A stretch of DNA of 64,000 nt from Bacteroides sp. 519 (GTDB taxonomy: Bacteria > Bacteroidota > Bacteroidia > Bacteroidales > Bacteroidaceae), in the NCBI RefSeq assembly GCF_010500955.1, contig NZ_QVMJ01000003.1:97890-161889 (forward strand). The letters are read 5' to 3'. Each line of letters starts with the position of its first letter. The first letter of the stretch is position 1. A program made the position numbers and the translations under genes. The notes under the pieces were generated by a model. It was not told the origin of the DNA, did no database searches, and saw nothing but the letters and a program-made list of their open reading frames with translations. This document shows positions 53,680 to 62,285 of the stretch, one piece after another.

Positions 53680-54996
53680 ATGATGAACATGAGAAATTTA
53701 CAACGATTTACCTGTCTGGCCATGTTGTTAGCCGCTTCGGCTACATGCCGGATAACCGCACAAACACCACAAAGTGTAGATGTAATTGTAAGAGAAAACG
53801 GAGCTGAACGCCACGATACGATTGATCTTCCGGTAAGTATGACCTATCCTATAGATAGTCTTTTAAGCGACTGGAAAATACGAACCTTTGTTGTATTGGA
53901 CGATGATGGATGCGAAACAAGCAAACAAAATCCCGTATTCAGTGATTCGGTATATATCGACAGGCTTTCGCGAATGCCTACAGTAATGGAAATGGCCTAC
54001 AATGATGTTGTACGTCGTTTTATTGATCAGTACACCGGACGTTTGCGCAACCATGTAGCATTTATGCTTAGCGCGTCTAACTTCTACATCCCCATATTCG
54101 AGGAAGCACTCGATGCGTATGGTCTTCCATTGGAGTTAAAATACCTTCCTATCATTGAATCGGCTTTAAACCCTTCGGCCATCTCACGTGCAGGAGCTTC
54201 GGGCTTGTGGCAGTTTATGCTGAAAACAGGAAAAATTTACGGACTGGACTCGAACAGTTTGGTCGATGAGCGTCAGGACCCGATAAAATCGACCTGGGCA
54301 GCCGCAAGATACCTGAAAGAGCTTCACAATATTTATAAAGACTGGAATCTGGTAATAGCAGCCTATAACTGTGGGCCTGGAAACGTAAACAAAGCCATTC
54401 GCCGTGCAGGTGGAAAAACAGATTACTGGGAAATATACAACAACCTTCCAAAAGAAACCCGTGGTTATGTTCCTGCATTTATTGCTGCCAACTATGCAAT
54501 GACTTACTATTGCGACCACAACATTTGTCCGCTCGAAACAAACATCCCAGCCGATACGGATACTTTAACAATAAGCAAACGACTTCATTTTGAACAAATT
54601 GCCGATTTATGTGGTATCAGTATAGACCAGCTACGCAGTTTGAACCCTCAGTATAAAAAAGATGTAATTCCCGGAGATATAAAACCATATACACTACGCT
54701 TACCTCACACCGAAGTGTGTGCCTTTATTGATAAGCAAGATACAATCTATACACATAAAGCTGATGTACTTTTTAGCAACAGAAGAAGGGTAGAGATAGC
54801 AGGGGCTTCGTCGTCATCGTCCAGAGGAACAGCAACTCCGGCCAATGCCAAACTCACTTATCATAAAATAAGGAATGGAGAAAGCCTGTCGACAATCGCA
54901 GCTAAGTATCGTGTAAGTGTAAATAATATAAAACGCTGGAACAATATGAGGAATAATAATATTGTGGCTGGCAAGACGTTGAAAATTTATAAATAG
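53680..54996 (+). CDS. mltD: MltD-like lytic transglycosylase with LysM
   Basis: 438 residues. Signal peptide (ITAQ at ~28), then an SLT domain with the catalytic Glu in YLPIIESALNPSAISRAGASGLWQFM and the downstream AAYNCGPGNVNKAI motif, a linker, a weak LysM-like part (~290-340) and a clear LysM at ~388-435 (YHKIRNGESLSTIAAKYRVSVNNIKRWN). Cleaves peptidoglycan glycan strands in the periplasm. Its stop codon is followed directly by a class H hairpin. Confidence 0.93.
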   Translation: MMNMRNLQRFTCLAMLLAASATCRITAQTPQSVDVIVRENGAERHDTIDLPVSMTYPIDSLLSDWKIRTFVVLDDDGCETSKQNPVFSDSVYIDRLSRMPTVMEMAYNDVVRRFIDQYTGRLRNHVAFMLSASNFYIPIFEEALDAYGLPLELKYLPIIESALNPSAISRAGASGLWQFMLKTGKIYGLDSNSLVDERQDPIKSTWAAARYLKELHNIYKDWNLVIAAYNCGPGNVNKAIRRAGGKTDYWEIYNNLPKETRGYVPAFIAANYAMTYYCDHNICPLETNIPADTDTLTISKRLHFEQIADLCGISIDQLRSLNPQYKKDVIPGDIKPYTLRLPHTEVCAFIDKQDTIYTHKADVLFSNRRRVEIAGASSSSSRGTATPANAKLTYHKIRNGESLSTIAAKYRVSVNNIKRWNNMRNNNIVAGKTLKIYK

Positions 54997-55155
54997 TAGC
55001 TAGTAGTTAGTAGCTAGTAGTTAGTAGTAGTTAGTAGTAGTTAGTAAGAATACATACAGCATTGTTACTAGCTACTAACTACTAGCTACTAACTACTAAC
55101 TACTAACTACTAACTACTAACTACTAACTACTAGCTACTAACTACTAGCTACTCT
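54995..55155. repeat. class H hairpin (TAGTTAG words) between mltD and rel
   Basis: The largest of the set. TAGTAGCTAGTAGTTAG words (left arm to ~55043), loop AAGAATACATACAGCATTG, then a right arm of CTAACTA/CTAGCTA heptamers that is longer than the left. Same word family as 51912-52016. Ends 7 bp before the rel ATG. Confidence 0.92.
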
Positions 55156-55162
55156 AACAAAT

Positions 55163-57406
55163 ATGAAAGAACATATAGAAATGACCGATGATGAACTGAT
55201 TGAACAATCATTTCAGGAATTAATAACCGATTATCTGTCTACCAAGCATCGCAAGCGGGTTGAGATAATTACCAAAGCATTTAATTTCGCAAATCAGGCC
55301 CATAAGGGCATCAAGCGTCAATCCGGCGAACCTTATATAATGCATCCGCTGGCTGTAGCCAAAATAGTATGCACTGAAATAGGGCTTGGGTCAACCTCTA
55401 TCTGTTCGGCTTTATTACACGATGTAGTTGAAGACACCGATTACACAGTCGAAGATATCGAAAACCTTTTCGGTCCTAAAATAGCCCAGATTGTTGATGG
55501 GCTAACCAAAATATCGGGGGGCGTATTTGGCGACAAAGTATCGGCACAAGCCGAGAACTTTAAGAAACTACTTCTTACCATGTCGAATGACATCCGGGTA
55601 ATCCTGATTAAGATAGCCGATAGACTACACAATATGCGTACACTCGGTTCGTTGGCTGCTAATAAACAATATAAGATTGCCGGCGAAACCCTATATATAT
55701 ATGCCCCACTGGCCAATCGGTTGGGATTGCATCGCATAAAAACCGAGCTCGAGAACCTGAGCTTTAAATACGAGCATCCCGAAGAATACAAACAAATAAA
55801 AAGTAAACTCCAGGCTACAGCAGCCGAACGTGAAGAACAATTCCGTGCATTTACCGGTCCGATAAAAGACCAGCTAGATAAAATGGGATTGAAATATCAG
55901 ATACTAGCCCGGGTAAAATCAATATACTCCATCTGGAAAAAGATGGAAACCAAGCATGTTCCTTTCGAAGAGATTTACGATATCCTGGCAGTACGCATCA
56001 TCTTTGAACCCCGTAAAGAAGATGAAGAACTGAATGATGCCTTCGATATTTATGTATCCATCTCTAAAATATACAGGCCTCATCCGGATAGGTTGCGCGA
56101 CTGGGTTAGTCATCCTAAAGCCAACGGCTATCAAGCCCTCCATGTTACCCTGATGGGAAAAGATGGACAATGGATAGAAGTGCAGATTCGTAGCGAACGA
56201 ATGAACGATGTAGCCGAACAAGGATTTGCCGCCCACTGGAAGTACAAAGACGGTGGTGGTGGAGAAGACGAAGGCGAATTAGAAAAGTGGCTTCGTACGA
56301 TTAAAGAGATTCTGGACGATCCGCAGCCCGATGCAATGGATTTTCTGGATACCATAAAGTTAAACCTTTTTGCTTCGGAGATATTTGTATTTACTCCCCG
56401 GGGAGAAATTAAAACCATGCCTCAAAACTGTACCGTGCTTGATTTTGCTTTCTCGTTACACTCGGATATTGGTAAACATTGTATTGGTGCCAAGGTAAAT
56501 CACAAGTTGGTACCACTGAGCCATAAGTTGCAAAGTGGTGATCAGGTAGAAGTGCTTACCTCTAAATCGCAACGGGTAAAACCAGAGTGGCTAACTTTTG
56601 TAAGTACGGCAAAAGCCCGTTCAAAAATAAATGCACTACTAAAGAAAGAGCAACGAACCTTACAGCGAAAAGGTGAAACACTATTGAACGAGTTTCTCCT
56701 GGCCGAAGGTATTCGTCCGGAAGTAGTAAACATGGATAAGCTTCTACAAGCACATAATGTAGCAAGCAAAGAAGAATTCCTAACATTGATAGGCGGTGGA
56801 AAAATAGTATTAGCCGATGTTGACCGCAATGTATTAAAGTCTAAACAGGGAACCAACTGGAAAAAAATTCTTTCCTTTTCTTTCGGTAAAGATGGAAAAG
56901 AGAACAAGAATGCAGCGGCAAATGAAGAAGAGCCGGTGGAAAAAATCAATCCGAAGAAGATTTTAAAACTTACCGACGATACACTACAAAAAAACTATGT
57001 AATGGCAACCTGCTGTTGCCCGATCCCTGGCGATGATGTGCTTGGTTATCTGGATGATAACGGTAAGGTTATTATTCATAAACGTCAGTGTCCGGTTGCT
57101 GTAAAGCTTAAAAGCAGTTACGGAAACAGGATTATTGCCACCCAATGGGAAGTGCAAAAGAATCTTTCTTTCCTGGTACACATTTACATAAAAGGTATTG
57201 ATAGGGTTGGGTTATTGAGTGATATAACACAGGTTATTTCCTGGCAGCTGAATGTAAACATCCGCAAAGTAAATATCGAAACGATTGATGGCATTTTTGA
57301 AGGTAAAGTACAACTGTACGTGCATGACGTAGATGACGTAAAAGAACTTATTTCAAAACTACGCAAGATTTCGAATGTAAAGGAAGTGACGAGAGTGGAA
57401 GAATAA
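55163..57406 (+). CDS. rel: bifunctional (p)ppGpp synthetase/hydrolase
   Basis: 747 residues with all Rel domains: HD hydrolase (~45-200) with intact HDVVED (H86, D87, E90, D91), RelSpo synthetase (~235-370; VKSIYSIWKKM, AVRIIF, EVQIRSERMNDVAEQGFAAHWKYK), TGS (~407-466), the conserved-Cys region (CCCPIPGDDVLGY) and ACT (~670-745). The intact HD box argues for hydrolase activity, so a bifunctional Rel/SpoT type, normal where only one long RSH gene exists. The hairpin upstream fills its leader, so expression may depend on RNA structure. Confidence 0.97.
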   Translation: MKEHIEMTDDELIEQSFQELITDYLSTKHRKRVEIITKAFNFANQAHKGIKRQSGEPYIMHPLAVAKIVCTEIGLGSTSICSALLHDVVEDTDYTVEDIENLFGPKIAQIVDGLTKISGGVFGDKVSAQAENFKKLLLTMSNDIRVILIKIADRLHNMRTLGSLAANKQYKIAGETLYIYAPLANRLGLHRIKTELENLSFKYEHPEEYKQIKSKLQATAAEREEQFRAFTGPIKDQLDKMGLKYQILARVKSIYSIWKKMETKHVPFEEIYDILAVRIIFEPRKEDEELNDAFDIYVSISKIYRPHPDRLRDWVSHPKANGYQALHVTLMGKDGQWIEVQIRSERMNDVAEQGFAAHWKYKDGGGGEDEGELEKWLRTIKEILDDPQPDAMDFLDTIKLNLFASEIFVFTPRGEIKTMPQNCTVLDFAFSLHSDIGKHCIGAKVNHKLVPLSHKLQSGDQVEVLTSKSQRVKPEWLTFVSTAKARSKINALLKKEQRTLQRKGETLLNEFLLAEGIRPEVVNMDKLLQAHNVASKEEFLTLIGGGKIVLADVDRNVLKSKQGTNWKKILSFSFGKDGKENKNAAANEEEPVEKINPKKILKLTDDTLQKNYVMATCCCPIPGDDVLGYLDDNGKVIIHKRQCPVAVKLKSSYGNRIIATQWEVQKNLSFLVHIYIKGIDRVGLLSDITQVISWQLNVNIRKVNIETIDGIFEGKVQLYVHDVDDVKELISKLRKISNVKEVTRVEE

Positions 57407-57470
57407 ATAGGGTTTTTATCTCTTCGCCGATCATATTAATGTAACGGCATTATTTAAAAACTCAAATAGT

Positions 57471-58724
57471 ATGAAAACAATTAAAACCACAGGGATTTTC
57501 TTGTTACTTGCTATGCTTATTACCTCCTTACCGGTAATGGCAGATGGCAGTAAAGACAAAGAATACATCACCATTAACGGTGTTGTTCGCGACAAGCAAA
57601 ACAAAAGAAAACTTGAATACGTAAATGTATCAGTATTAGGAACAAGTATTGGTACAGTAACTAACATGGATGGGGGATTCTCCATCAAAGTAGCCGACGA
57701 TGTAAAATCCAGAACACTGGAAATATCACACTTAGGATACCGCAGCCAGAAAGTAACCATTGGCGAAGAAGATATAGAAGAACTCAACATCTATCTTGAA
57801 GCCAATGCAAATACCCTGCCCGAAGTTTTGGTAAGAGCACTCGATGCAAAGAAACTTGTAGAAGAAGCTGTAAGTAAGATAGCCGTAAACAACAGTAAAT
57901 CGCCTAACATGCTTACAGGCTTCTATCGTGAAACAGTGCGCAAACGCCGAAGCTATATTAATGTTACCGAAGCCATTATTAATGTATATAAAACACCGTA
58001 TACCGAAGATGTTAACCGGGATCGTGTTCAGGTGTTTAAGGGACGTCAGCTGGTAAGTCCTAAGCAAGGCGATACACTGATTGTAAAATTACAGGGCGGA
58101 CCTAACTATGCCATATTTCTTGATGTAGTTAAGAACCACGAAATACTGTTCGACGAACAAGGTATGCGCGATTATAAATTCACGATGGGCAACCCCGTTA
58201 TGCTCGATCAGCGTCCGCACTATGTGGTAAACTTTGAGCCGCAGGCAGTACAACCTTATCCTTTATTTTATGGCAAACTTTATATCGACGAAGAATCGAA
58301 AGCATTCACTCAGGCCGAGTTCAGCTATAACATGAAAGATCGTAATAAGATTACCCATGCCATATTGAAGCGTAAACCATTCAATCTGCGATTCAAACCG
58401 GAAGAAATTACCTATCTTGTAACCTATAAGCAGGAGGGCGGAACAACCTACCTTAATTATATGCGGAACGAAATAAAATTCAAGTGCGATTGGAAACGCA
58501 AACTCTTCTCGACCAACTATGCCGTTGTAAACGAAATGGTTGTAACCAACAAGAAACTGGAAGATGTTAGTTCAATACCGGGAAAGGAAGCATTTAACTT
58601 CAAACATGTTCTTTCGGATAAAGTAGGTAATTTCTACGACGAGAACTTCTGGGAAGGATACAACATTATTGCTCCTACCGAATCGCTGGAATCGGCCGTA
58701 AACAAACTCAAGAAACAGTTTTGA
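57471..58724 (+). CDS. secreted carboxypeptidase-like regulatory-domain protein
   Basis: 417 residues. Signal peptide (1-24, VMADG), then a CarboxypepD_reg-like domain (~33-115: INGVVRDKQNKRKLEYVNVSVLGTS...LEISHLGYRSQKV), then ~300 residues of a beta-rich domain without a name known to me (LTGFYRETVRKRRSYINVTEAIINVYKTPY...GKLYIDEESKAFTQAEF). The same two parts make up residues ~140-531 of the protein at 60385-61980, so the two are paralogues flanking the sigma/FecR pair. It lacks the STN domain. Its stop (QF, TGA) lies in a TTTTGAGTAGTGAG class H arm. Confidence 0.82.
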   Translation: MKTIKTTGIFLLLAMLITSLPVMADGSKDKEYITINGVVRDKQNKRKLEYVNVSVLGTSIGTVTNMDGGFSIKVADDVKSRTLEISHLGYRSQKVTIGEEDIEELNIYLEANANTLPEVLVRALDAKKLVEEAVSKIAVNNSKSPNMLTGFYRETVRKRRSYINVTEAIINVYKTPYTEDVNRDRVQVFKGRQLVSPKQGDTLIVKLQGGPNYAIFLDVVKNHEILFDEQGMRDYKFTMGNPVMLDQRPHYVVNFEPQAVQPYPLFYGKLYIDEESKAFTQAEFSYNMKDRNKITHAILKRKPFNLRFKPEEITYLVTYKQEGGTTYLNYMRNEIKFKCDWKRKLFSTNYAVVNEMVVTNKKLEDVSSIPGKEAFNFKHVLSDKVGNFYDENFWEGYNIIAPTESLESAVNKLKKQF

Positions 58725-58878
58725 GTAGTGAGTAGTGAGTAGTGAGTAATGAGTAATGAGTTTAACATGTGGTATCGCTAATTCATCACTCACTACTCAT
58801 CACTCACTACTCACTACTCAAAACTCATCACTCATTACTCATTACTCACAACTCATTACTCACTACTCAAAACTTATT
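58722..58878. repeat. class H hairpin (GAGTAGT/GAGTAAT words)
   Basis: Left arm GAGTAGTGAGTAGTGAGTAA, loop with ACATGTGGTATCGC, a decayed form of the CCATGCGGCATCG core, and a longer right arm of ACTCATC/ACTCACT words. It runs from the stop codon of the paralogue to 17 bp before the sigma gene. Confidence 0.9.
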
Positions 58879-58895
58879 ATTATTTTTGTCCGGTT

Positions 58896-59438
58896 ATGCT
58901 GAATGATATATCTGTTTTAAAGAAAATAAAAGAAGGAAACATCAACGCTTATGAGCATGTTTTCAAGCTTTATTATTCTGGGTTGATGATATACGCATTC
59001 GGCATAATCGGGCGAAAAGATATAGCAGAAGAAATTGTTCAGGATGTATTTTATAAGATATGGAAGGAACGCGAAAACATTCAGATCCTCCATTCTATAA
59101 AATCCTACTTGTACGGTGCAGTGCGCAACCAGTCACTTCAATACTGCGAACATCAGGAAGTTAAGGAAAGATACAAGCAGAAAGTACTGTTGGCAAATGT
59201 TGAAGCTCACGAAGATAATCCGGAAGAACAGTTTCTGATCAAAGAACTGGAAGAGATTATAAACAAAACATTAAAGCAATTACCACCTAGGCGGCAGCAG
59301 ATATTCAAACTGCATCGTTTTGAAGGTAAGAAATACAAAGAAATAGCTGACGAGTTATCACTTTCTGTAAAAACCATCGAGGCAGAAATGACGAAAACTT
59401 ATCAGGCATTGAGAAAAGAAATAGAAAAGTATATTTAA
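58896..59438 (+). CDS. ECF sigma factor (FecI-like)
   Basis: 180 residues, region 2 (LYYSGLMIYAFGIIGRKDIAEEIVQDVFYKIWKER) and region 4 (LPPRRQQIFKLHRFEGKKYKEIADELSLSVKTIEAEMTKTYQALRKEI). Followed by fecR and an STN protein in the usual order, but a hairpin separates each pair of genes. Region 4 is typical for Bacteroidota ECFs. Confidence 0.95.
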   Translation: MLNDISVLKKIKEGNINAYEHVFKLYYSGLMIYAFGIIGRKDIAEEIVQDVFYKIWKERENIQILHSIKSYLYGAVRNQSLQYCEHQEVKERYKQKVLLANVEAHEDNPEEQFLIKELEEIINKTLKQLPPRRQQIFKLHRFEGKKYKEIADELSLSVKTIEAEMTKTYQALRKEIEKYI

Positions 59439-59518
59439 GAAGCAAGAATAAAGAATTAAGTAATAAGAATCTTTGCAGCATGTATTCTTACTACTTACTA
59501 CTTAATTCTAAATTCTAA
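59439..59518. repeat. class H hairpin between sigma and fecR
   Basis: GAATAAAGAATTAAGTAATAAGAAT arm region (around 59447-59470), loop CTTTGCAGCATGT, then ATTCTTACTACTTACTACTT and AATTCTAAATTC. Less regular, but the same layout directly after a stop codon and 11 bp before the next gene. Confidence 0.8.
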
Positions 59519-59529
59519 AACAAATATTT

Positions 59530-60378
59530 ATGAAGCTAAAACAAATATTAAATAACGATACGGAGAAAGCTTGGGAAAGCTTGAATCAACGTCTGGAGGA
59601 GGATGGATTGCTCGGGGTGGAAACTACCCGGAAGCCGTTACGCATTCAATTAAGAACGGTGTGGTTGTCGGCTGCCAGTGTTGCTGTTCTACTTATTGGA
59701 ATTGTATCGTTATTCCTGATGCAAAACAACAATCCAGCAATTGAGACTCTTGTATTGCATAACGGACAAGGCGAACCCACTTTGGTTACCACTCTTGAAG
59801 ATGGATCGACTGTTTTTTTGAGTGAAGAAACCTCTATTGAATACCCCACCCATTTTGCAGACAATAAAAGAGAAGTATATTTAACCGGCGATGCCTTCTT
59901 TGAAATAGCCAGAGATGAAGAATGCCCATTTGTTATTGACACTAAAACAGCTTTAATAGAAGTACTTGGAACATCGTTCAGCGTGAATAGCAAAGCGGAT
60001 GATGCTTTCTCGCTTTCTGTTCGCAGTGGTGAAGTGCGGGTTACTTCAAAGATAACAGGAGAAAGTTCTCATGTAAAAGCGGGCGAAACAGCTTTGGTGA
60101 ATTCGGAAAAACTGAGAACCATTCCAACCACCAACCCTGAAACGTTTTATATATACCTGGACTGGATTTATTTCAAAGATCAAACCCTCTCCAATGTAGT
60201 ACGTATAATCAATGAGAGAAACAAACATACTACACAATTAGCTTATCCTCCCCAAATAGCCGGACGACAATTTAATGTAGTTCTCTCCAACGAATCGCCT
60301 TTAGAGATAACAGAGATTATTTGCACAGCACTAAACCTAAGCTATACCCAAAAACAAGATACTATTTATATTGAATAA
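59530..60378 (+). CDS. FecR-family anti-sigma factor
   Basis: 282 residues. Short cytoplasmic part (1-45), membrane helix ~48-66 (VWLSAASVAVLLIGIVSLFLM), FecR domain (TTLEDGSTVFLSEETSIEYPTHFADNKREVYLTGDAFFEIARDEECPFVIDTK) and DUF4974-like C-terminus (LSNVVRIINERNKHTTQLAYPP). It should hold the preceding sigma factor and receive its signal from the STN protein encoded next. Confidence 0.95.
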   Translation: MKLKQILNNDTEKAWESLNQRLEEDGLLGVETTRKPLRIQLRTVWLSAASVAVLLIGIVSLFLMQNNNPAIETLVLHNGQGEPTLVTTLEDGSTVFLSEETSIEYPTHFADNKREVYLTGDAFFEIARDEECPFVIDTKTALIEVLGTSFSVNSKADDAFSLSVRSGEVRVTSKITGESSHVKAGETALVNSEKLRTIPTTNPETFYIYLDWIYFKDQTLSNVVRIINERNKHTTQLAYPPQIAGRQFNVVLSNESPLEITEIICTALNLSYTQKQDTIYIE

Positions 60379-60384
60379 ATTGTT

Positions 60385-61980
60385 ATGATATTATTTAGAA
60401 CACAGAGGTACAGAGGCACAGAGATGTTACATAGAAAACAAGGCATAATTAAACTCTGTGCCTCAGTGTCTCTGTGTTCTAAAATTATAGTATTGTTGTT
60501 ATTTGCTGCAACAAGCGTATATGCTAATAACAGTGATATTCTTGATCGTGAGATTCGTATTTCCCTTTCAAAAGCTACCAAATACCAGTACCTCCGGTCT
60601 ATCTCCGACGAAATTGGCTATCAGTTTGTGTACGATAGTTCTGTAATAAACAACGATAAGGAGATAGCCATCTCTCCCGGGCTTTATGTGTTGCGGGAGG
60701 TTATTCCCATCATTGCCGAAAGCAACCATATCGACATTAAAATTGTAGGGAAGCATATCGTACTCAGTATGGTTGCGCCCAAATTGGTAAATCCGGCAAT
60801 AGCTGTGAAGCCGGAAACACCTCCTTATACGGTGATTACCGGCAGAATTTTTGATTTGTTTTCTAAAGAGATTATTTCTTCTGCTACATTAATCATAACC
60901 GATGCCGGCATAGGAACTGTTAGCAATCAGGATGGAGTTTTCCGTCTGGCTATTCCCGATTCTTTAAAAAGTAGTACAATACGTATCTCACATATCGGAT
61001 ACGTAAACCGGGAGTTTACCCTCAGGGAAGTTACGGATGGTCGCATCGATCTATCACTCGAACCCAAAGTAATCCCTTTGCAGGAGGTTGTAATCCGGGT
61101 TATCAATCCCATTCAAACCATACAGAAGATGCTGGATGAGCGTAAGTACAACTATGCATCAAACCCGGTTGATTTAACGGTGTTCTATCGCGAAGCCATT
61201 GAGCATAAAAAAAAGAATGTCGATTTAACCGAAACTGTTCTCAACATCTACAAAACAGGTTATGACTATGAGCACTCCAATGATCAGGTAAGGCTGATGA
61301 AGATGCGTCGTATTATCGACCAGCAGGAGCGGGATACCATACTTACTAAAGTAAAAGCGGGCATTTATTCGGCACTTATGTTGGATGTGGTAAAGCATGT
61401 CCCCGATTTTCTCGAAGTATCTCCAGCCAATGAGTTTGCCTATACTTTTGCCGACATGAGTGTTGTTGATAACCGCCTGGTATATGTTATCGCCTTTGAA
61501 CAAAAGCAGCATATTAAAACTCCACTGTTTAAAGGGCAGTTATACATAGATACCGATAACTATGCCTTGTTAGAAGCCCATATTGAAATCAATCCGGAGT
61601 ATGTTGAAAAGGCAACTTCGCTTTATGTGGAGAAAAGAAGCCGCAACTTCCGGCTCACGCTTCGCAAAGCTGCATATACACTCTCTTACCGTCCGGGGCT
61701 GGATGGACTTCACTATTTAAATCATGTACGGGGCGATCTTGAATTCCGTGTCAGGCGGAAACGCCATTGGTTCAGTTCTACTTTGAAGGTCTGGTTTGAA
61801 ATGGTAAACTGTAAAGTAGATACAGAAAATGTTCAGCCTATACCCCGGCAAGAGCGTTTCTCGCCACGAAGCATCCTTTCGGAAACAACGCATGCGTACG
61901 ATCCGGATTTCTGGGGTGGTATGAATGTTATTGTACCCGAAGAGGAACTGAAGGAGTTTATTCTTAAGAATCTTCAATAA
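60385..61980 (+). CDS. STN protein without beta-barrel (putative signal partner of FecR)
   Basis: 531 residues as read from the ATG at 60385; an ATG at 60424 is an alternative. Either way, part of the N-terminus is encoded by a hairpin repeat (60396-60481), after which IIVLLLFAATSVYA completes a signal peptide. Then an STN domain (~57-130; ISLSKATKYQYLRSISDEIGYQFVYDSS), a CarboxypepD_reg-like domain (~145-230) and a ~300-residue domain shared with the gene at 57471. No plug or barrel and no terminal barrel strand, unlike the receptor at 34717. It may sense directly in the periplasm, or contact a separate outer-membrane protein. Confidence 0.82.
   Translation: MILFRTQRYRGTEMLHRKQGIIKLCASVSLCSKIIVLLLFAATSVYANNSDILDREIRISLSKATKYQYLRSISDEIGYQFVYDSSVINNDKEIAISPGLYVLREVIPIIAESNHIDIKIVGKHIVLSMVAPKLVNPAIAVKPETPPYTVITGRIFDLFSKEIISSATLIITDAGIGTVSNQDGVFRLAIPDSLKSSTIRISHIGYVNREFTLREVTDGRIDLSLEPKVIPLQEVVIRVINPIQTIQKMLDERKYNYASNPVDLTVFYREAIEHKKKNVDLTETVLNIYKTGYDYEHSNDQVRLMKMRRIIDQQERDTILTKVKAGIYSALMLDVVKHVPDFLEVSPANEFAYTFADMSVVDNRLVYVIAFEQKQHIKTPLFKGQLYIDTDNYALLEAHIEINPEYVEKATSLYVEKRSRNFRLTLRKAAYTLSYRPGLDGLHYLNHVRGDLEFRVRRKRHWFSSTLKVWFEMVNCKVDTENVQPIPRQERFSPRSILSETTHAYDPDFWGGMNVIVPEEELKEFILKNLQ
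60396..60481. repeat. class H hairpin (ACAGAGGT words) inside the 5' end of a CDS
   Basis: TAGAACACAGAGGTACAGAG (60396 on) is complementary to CTCTGTGTTCTA and CTCTGTGCCTC (60454-60481). It overlaps codons 5-33 of the STN protein gene, the only element of this class that is open and translated. Confidence 0.85.
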
Positions 61981-61994
61981 ACGCTATACTAGCC

Positions 61995-62110
61995 TTCGGT
62001 TCGGGTCTGAAATGAACTAAAAACACAGAGTCACAGAAACACGGAGCTTTTCCTTGTGCTGAACACGGAGGCTTCGCTTTTGTCGTGCAAAAGCGAAGCC
62101 TCTGTGTTTA
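61995..62110. repeat. class H hairpin (CACAGAG words) with conserved leader
   Basis: Leader GGTTCGGGTCTGA...AATGAACTAAAA (to 62022) resembles 15926-15956. AACACAGAGTCACAGAAACAC and CTCTGTGTTT are the outer arms; an inner perfect hairpin GAGGCTTCGCTTTTG/CAAAAGCGAAGCCTC (62067-62101) sits in the loop. May terminate the STN gene. Confidence 0.85.
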
Positions 62111-62157
62111 GCACTGGTAATCAAAAACTTACAGTACCAACACTTTTTTGCCTGTGA

Positions 62158-62270
62158 GAAAAAAGTATCACGCCTGTGGTACAAAAGTATCACAGGCAAG
62201 ATACAAAAGTATCACAGGCAAGATACAAAAGTGCCACAGGGAAGATACAAAAGTGCCACAGGGAAGAGTA
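62158..62270 (+). repeat. class P array D2: five 22-bp units, CAAAAGTATCACAGG
   Basis: AAAAGT units end at 62166, 62188, 62210, 62232 and 62254: five units at exactly 22 bp. Together with the leader at 62119-62157 it is an inverted copy of D1 about 30 kb away. It ends 16 bp from the HTCS stop. Confidence 0.95.
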
Positions 62271-62285
62271 TTTAAAGACTTCATG

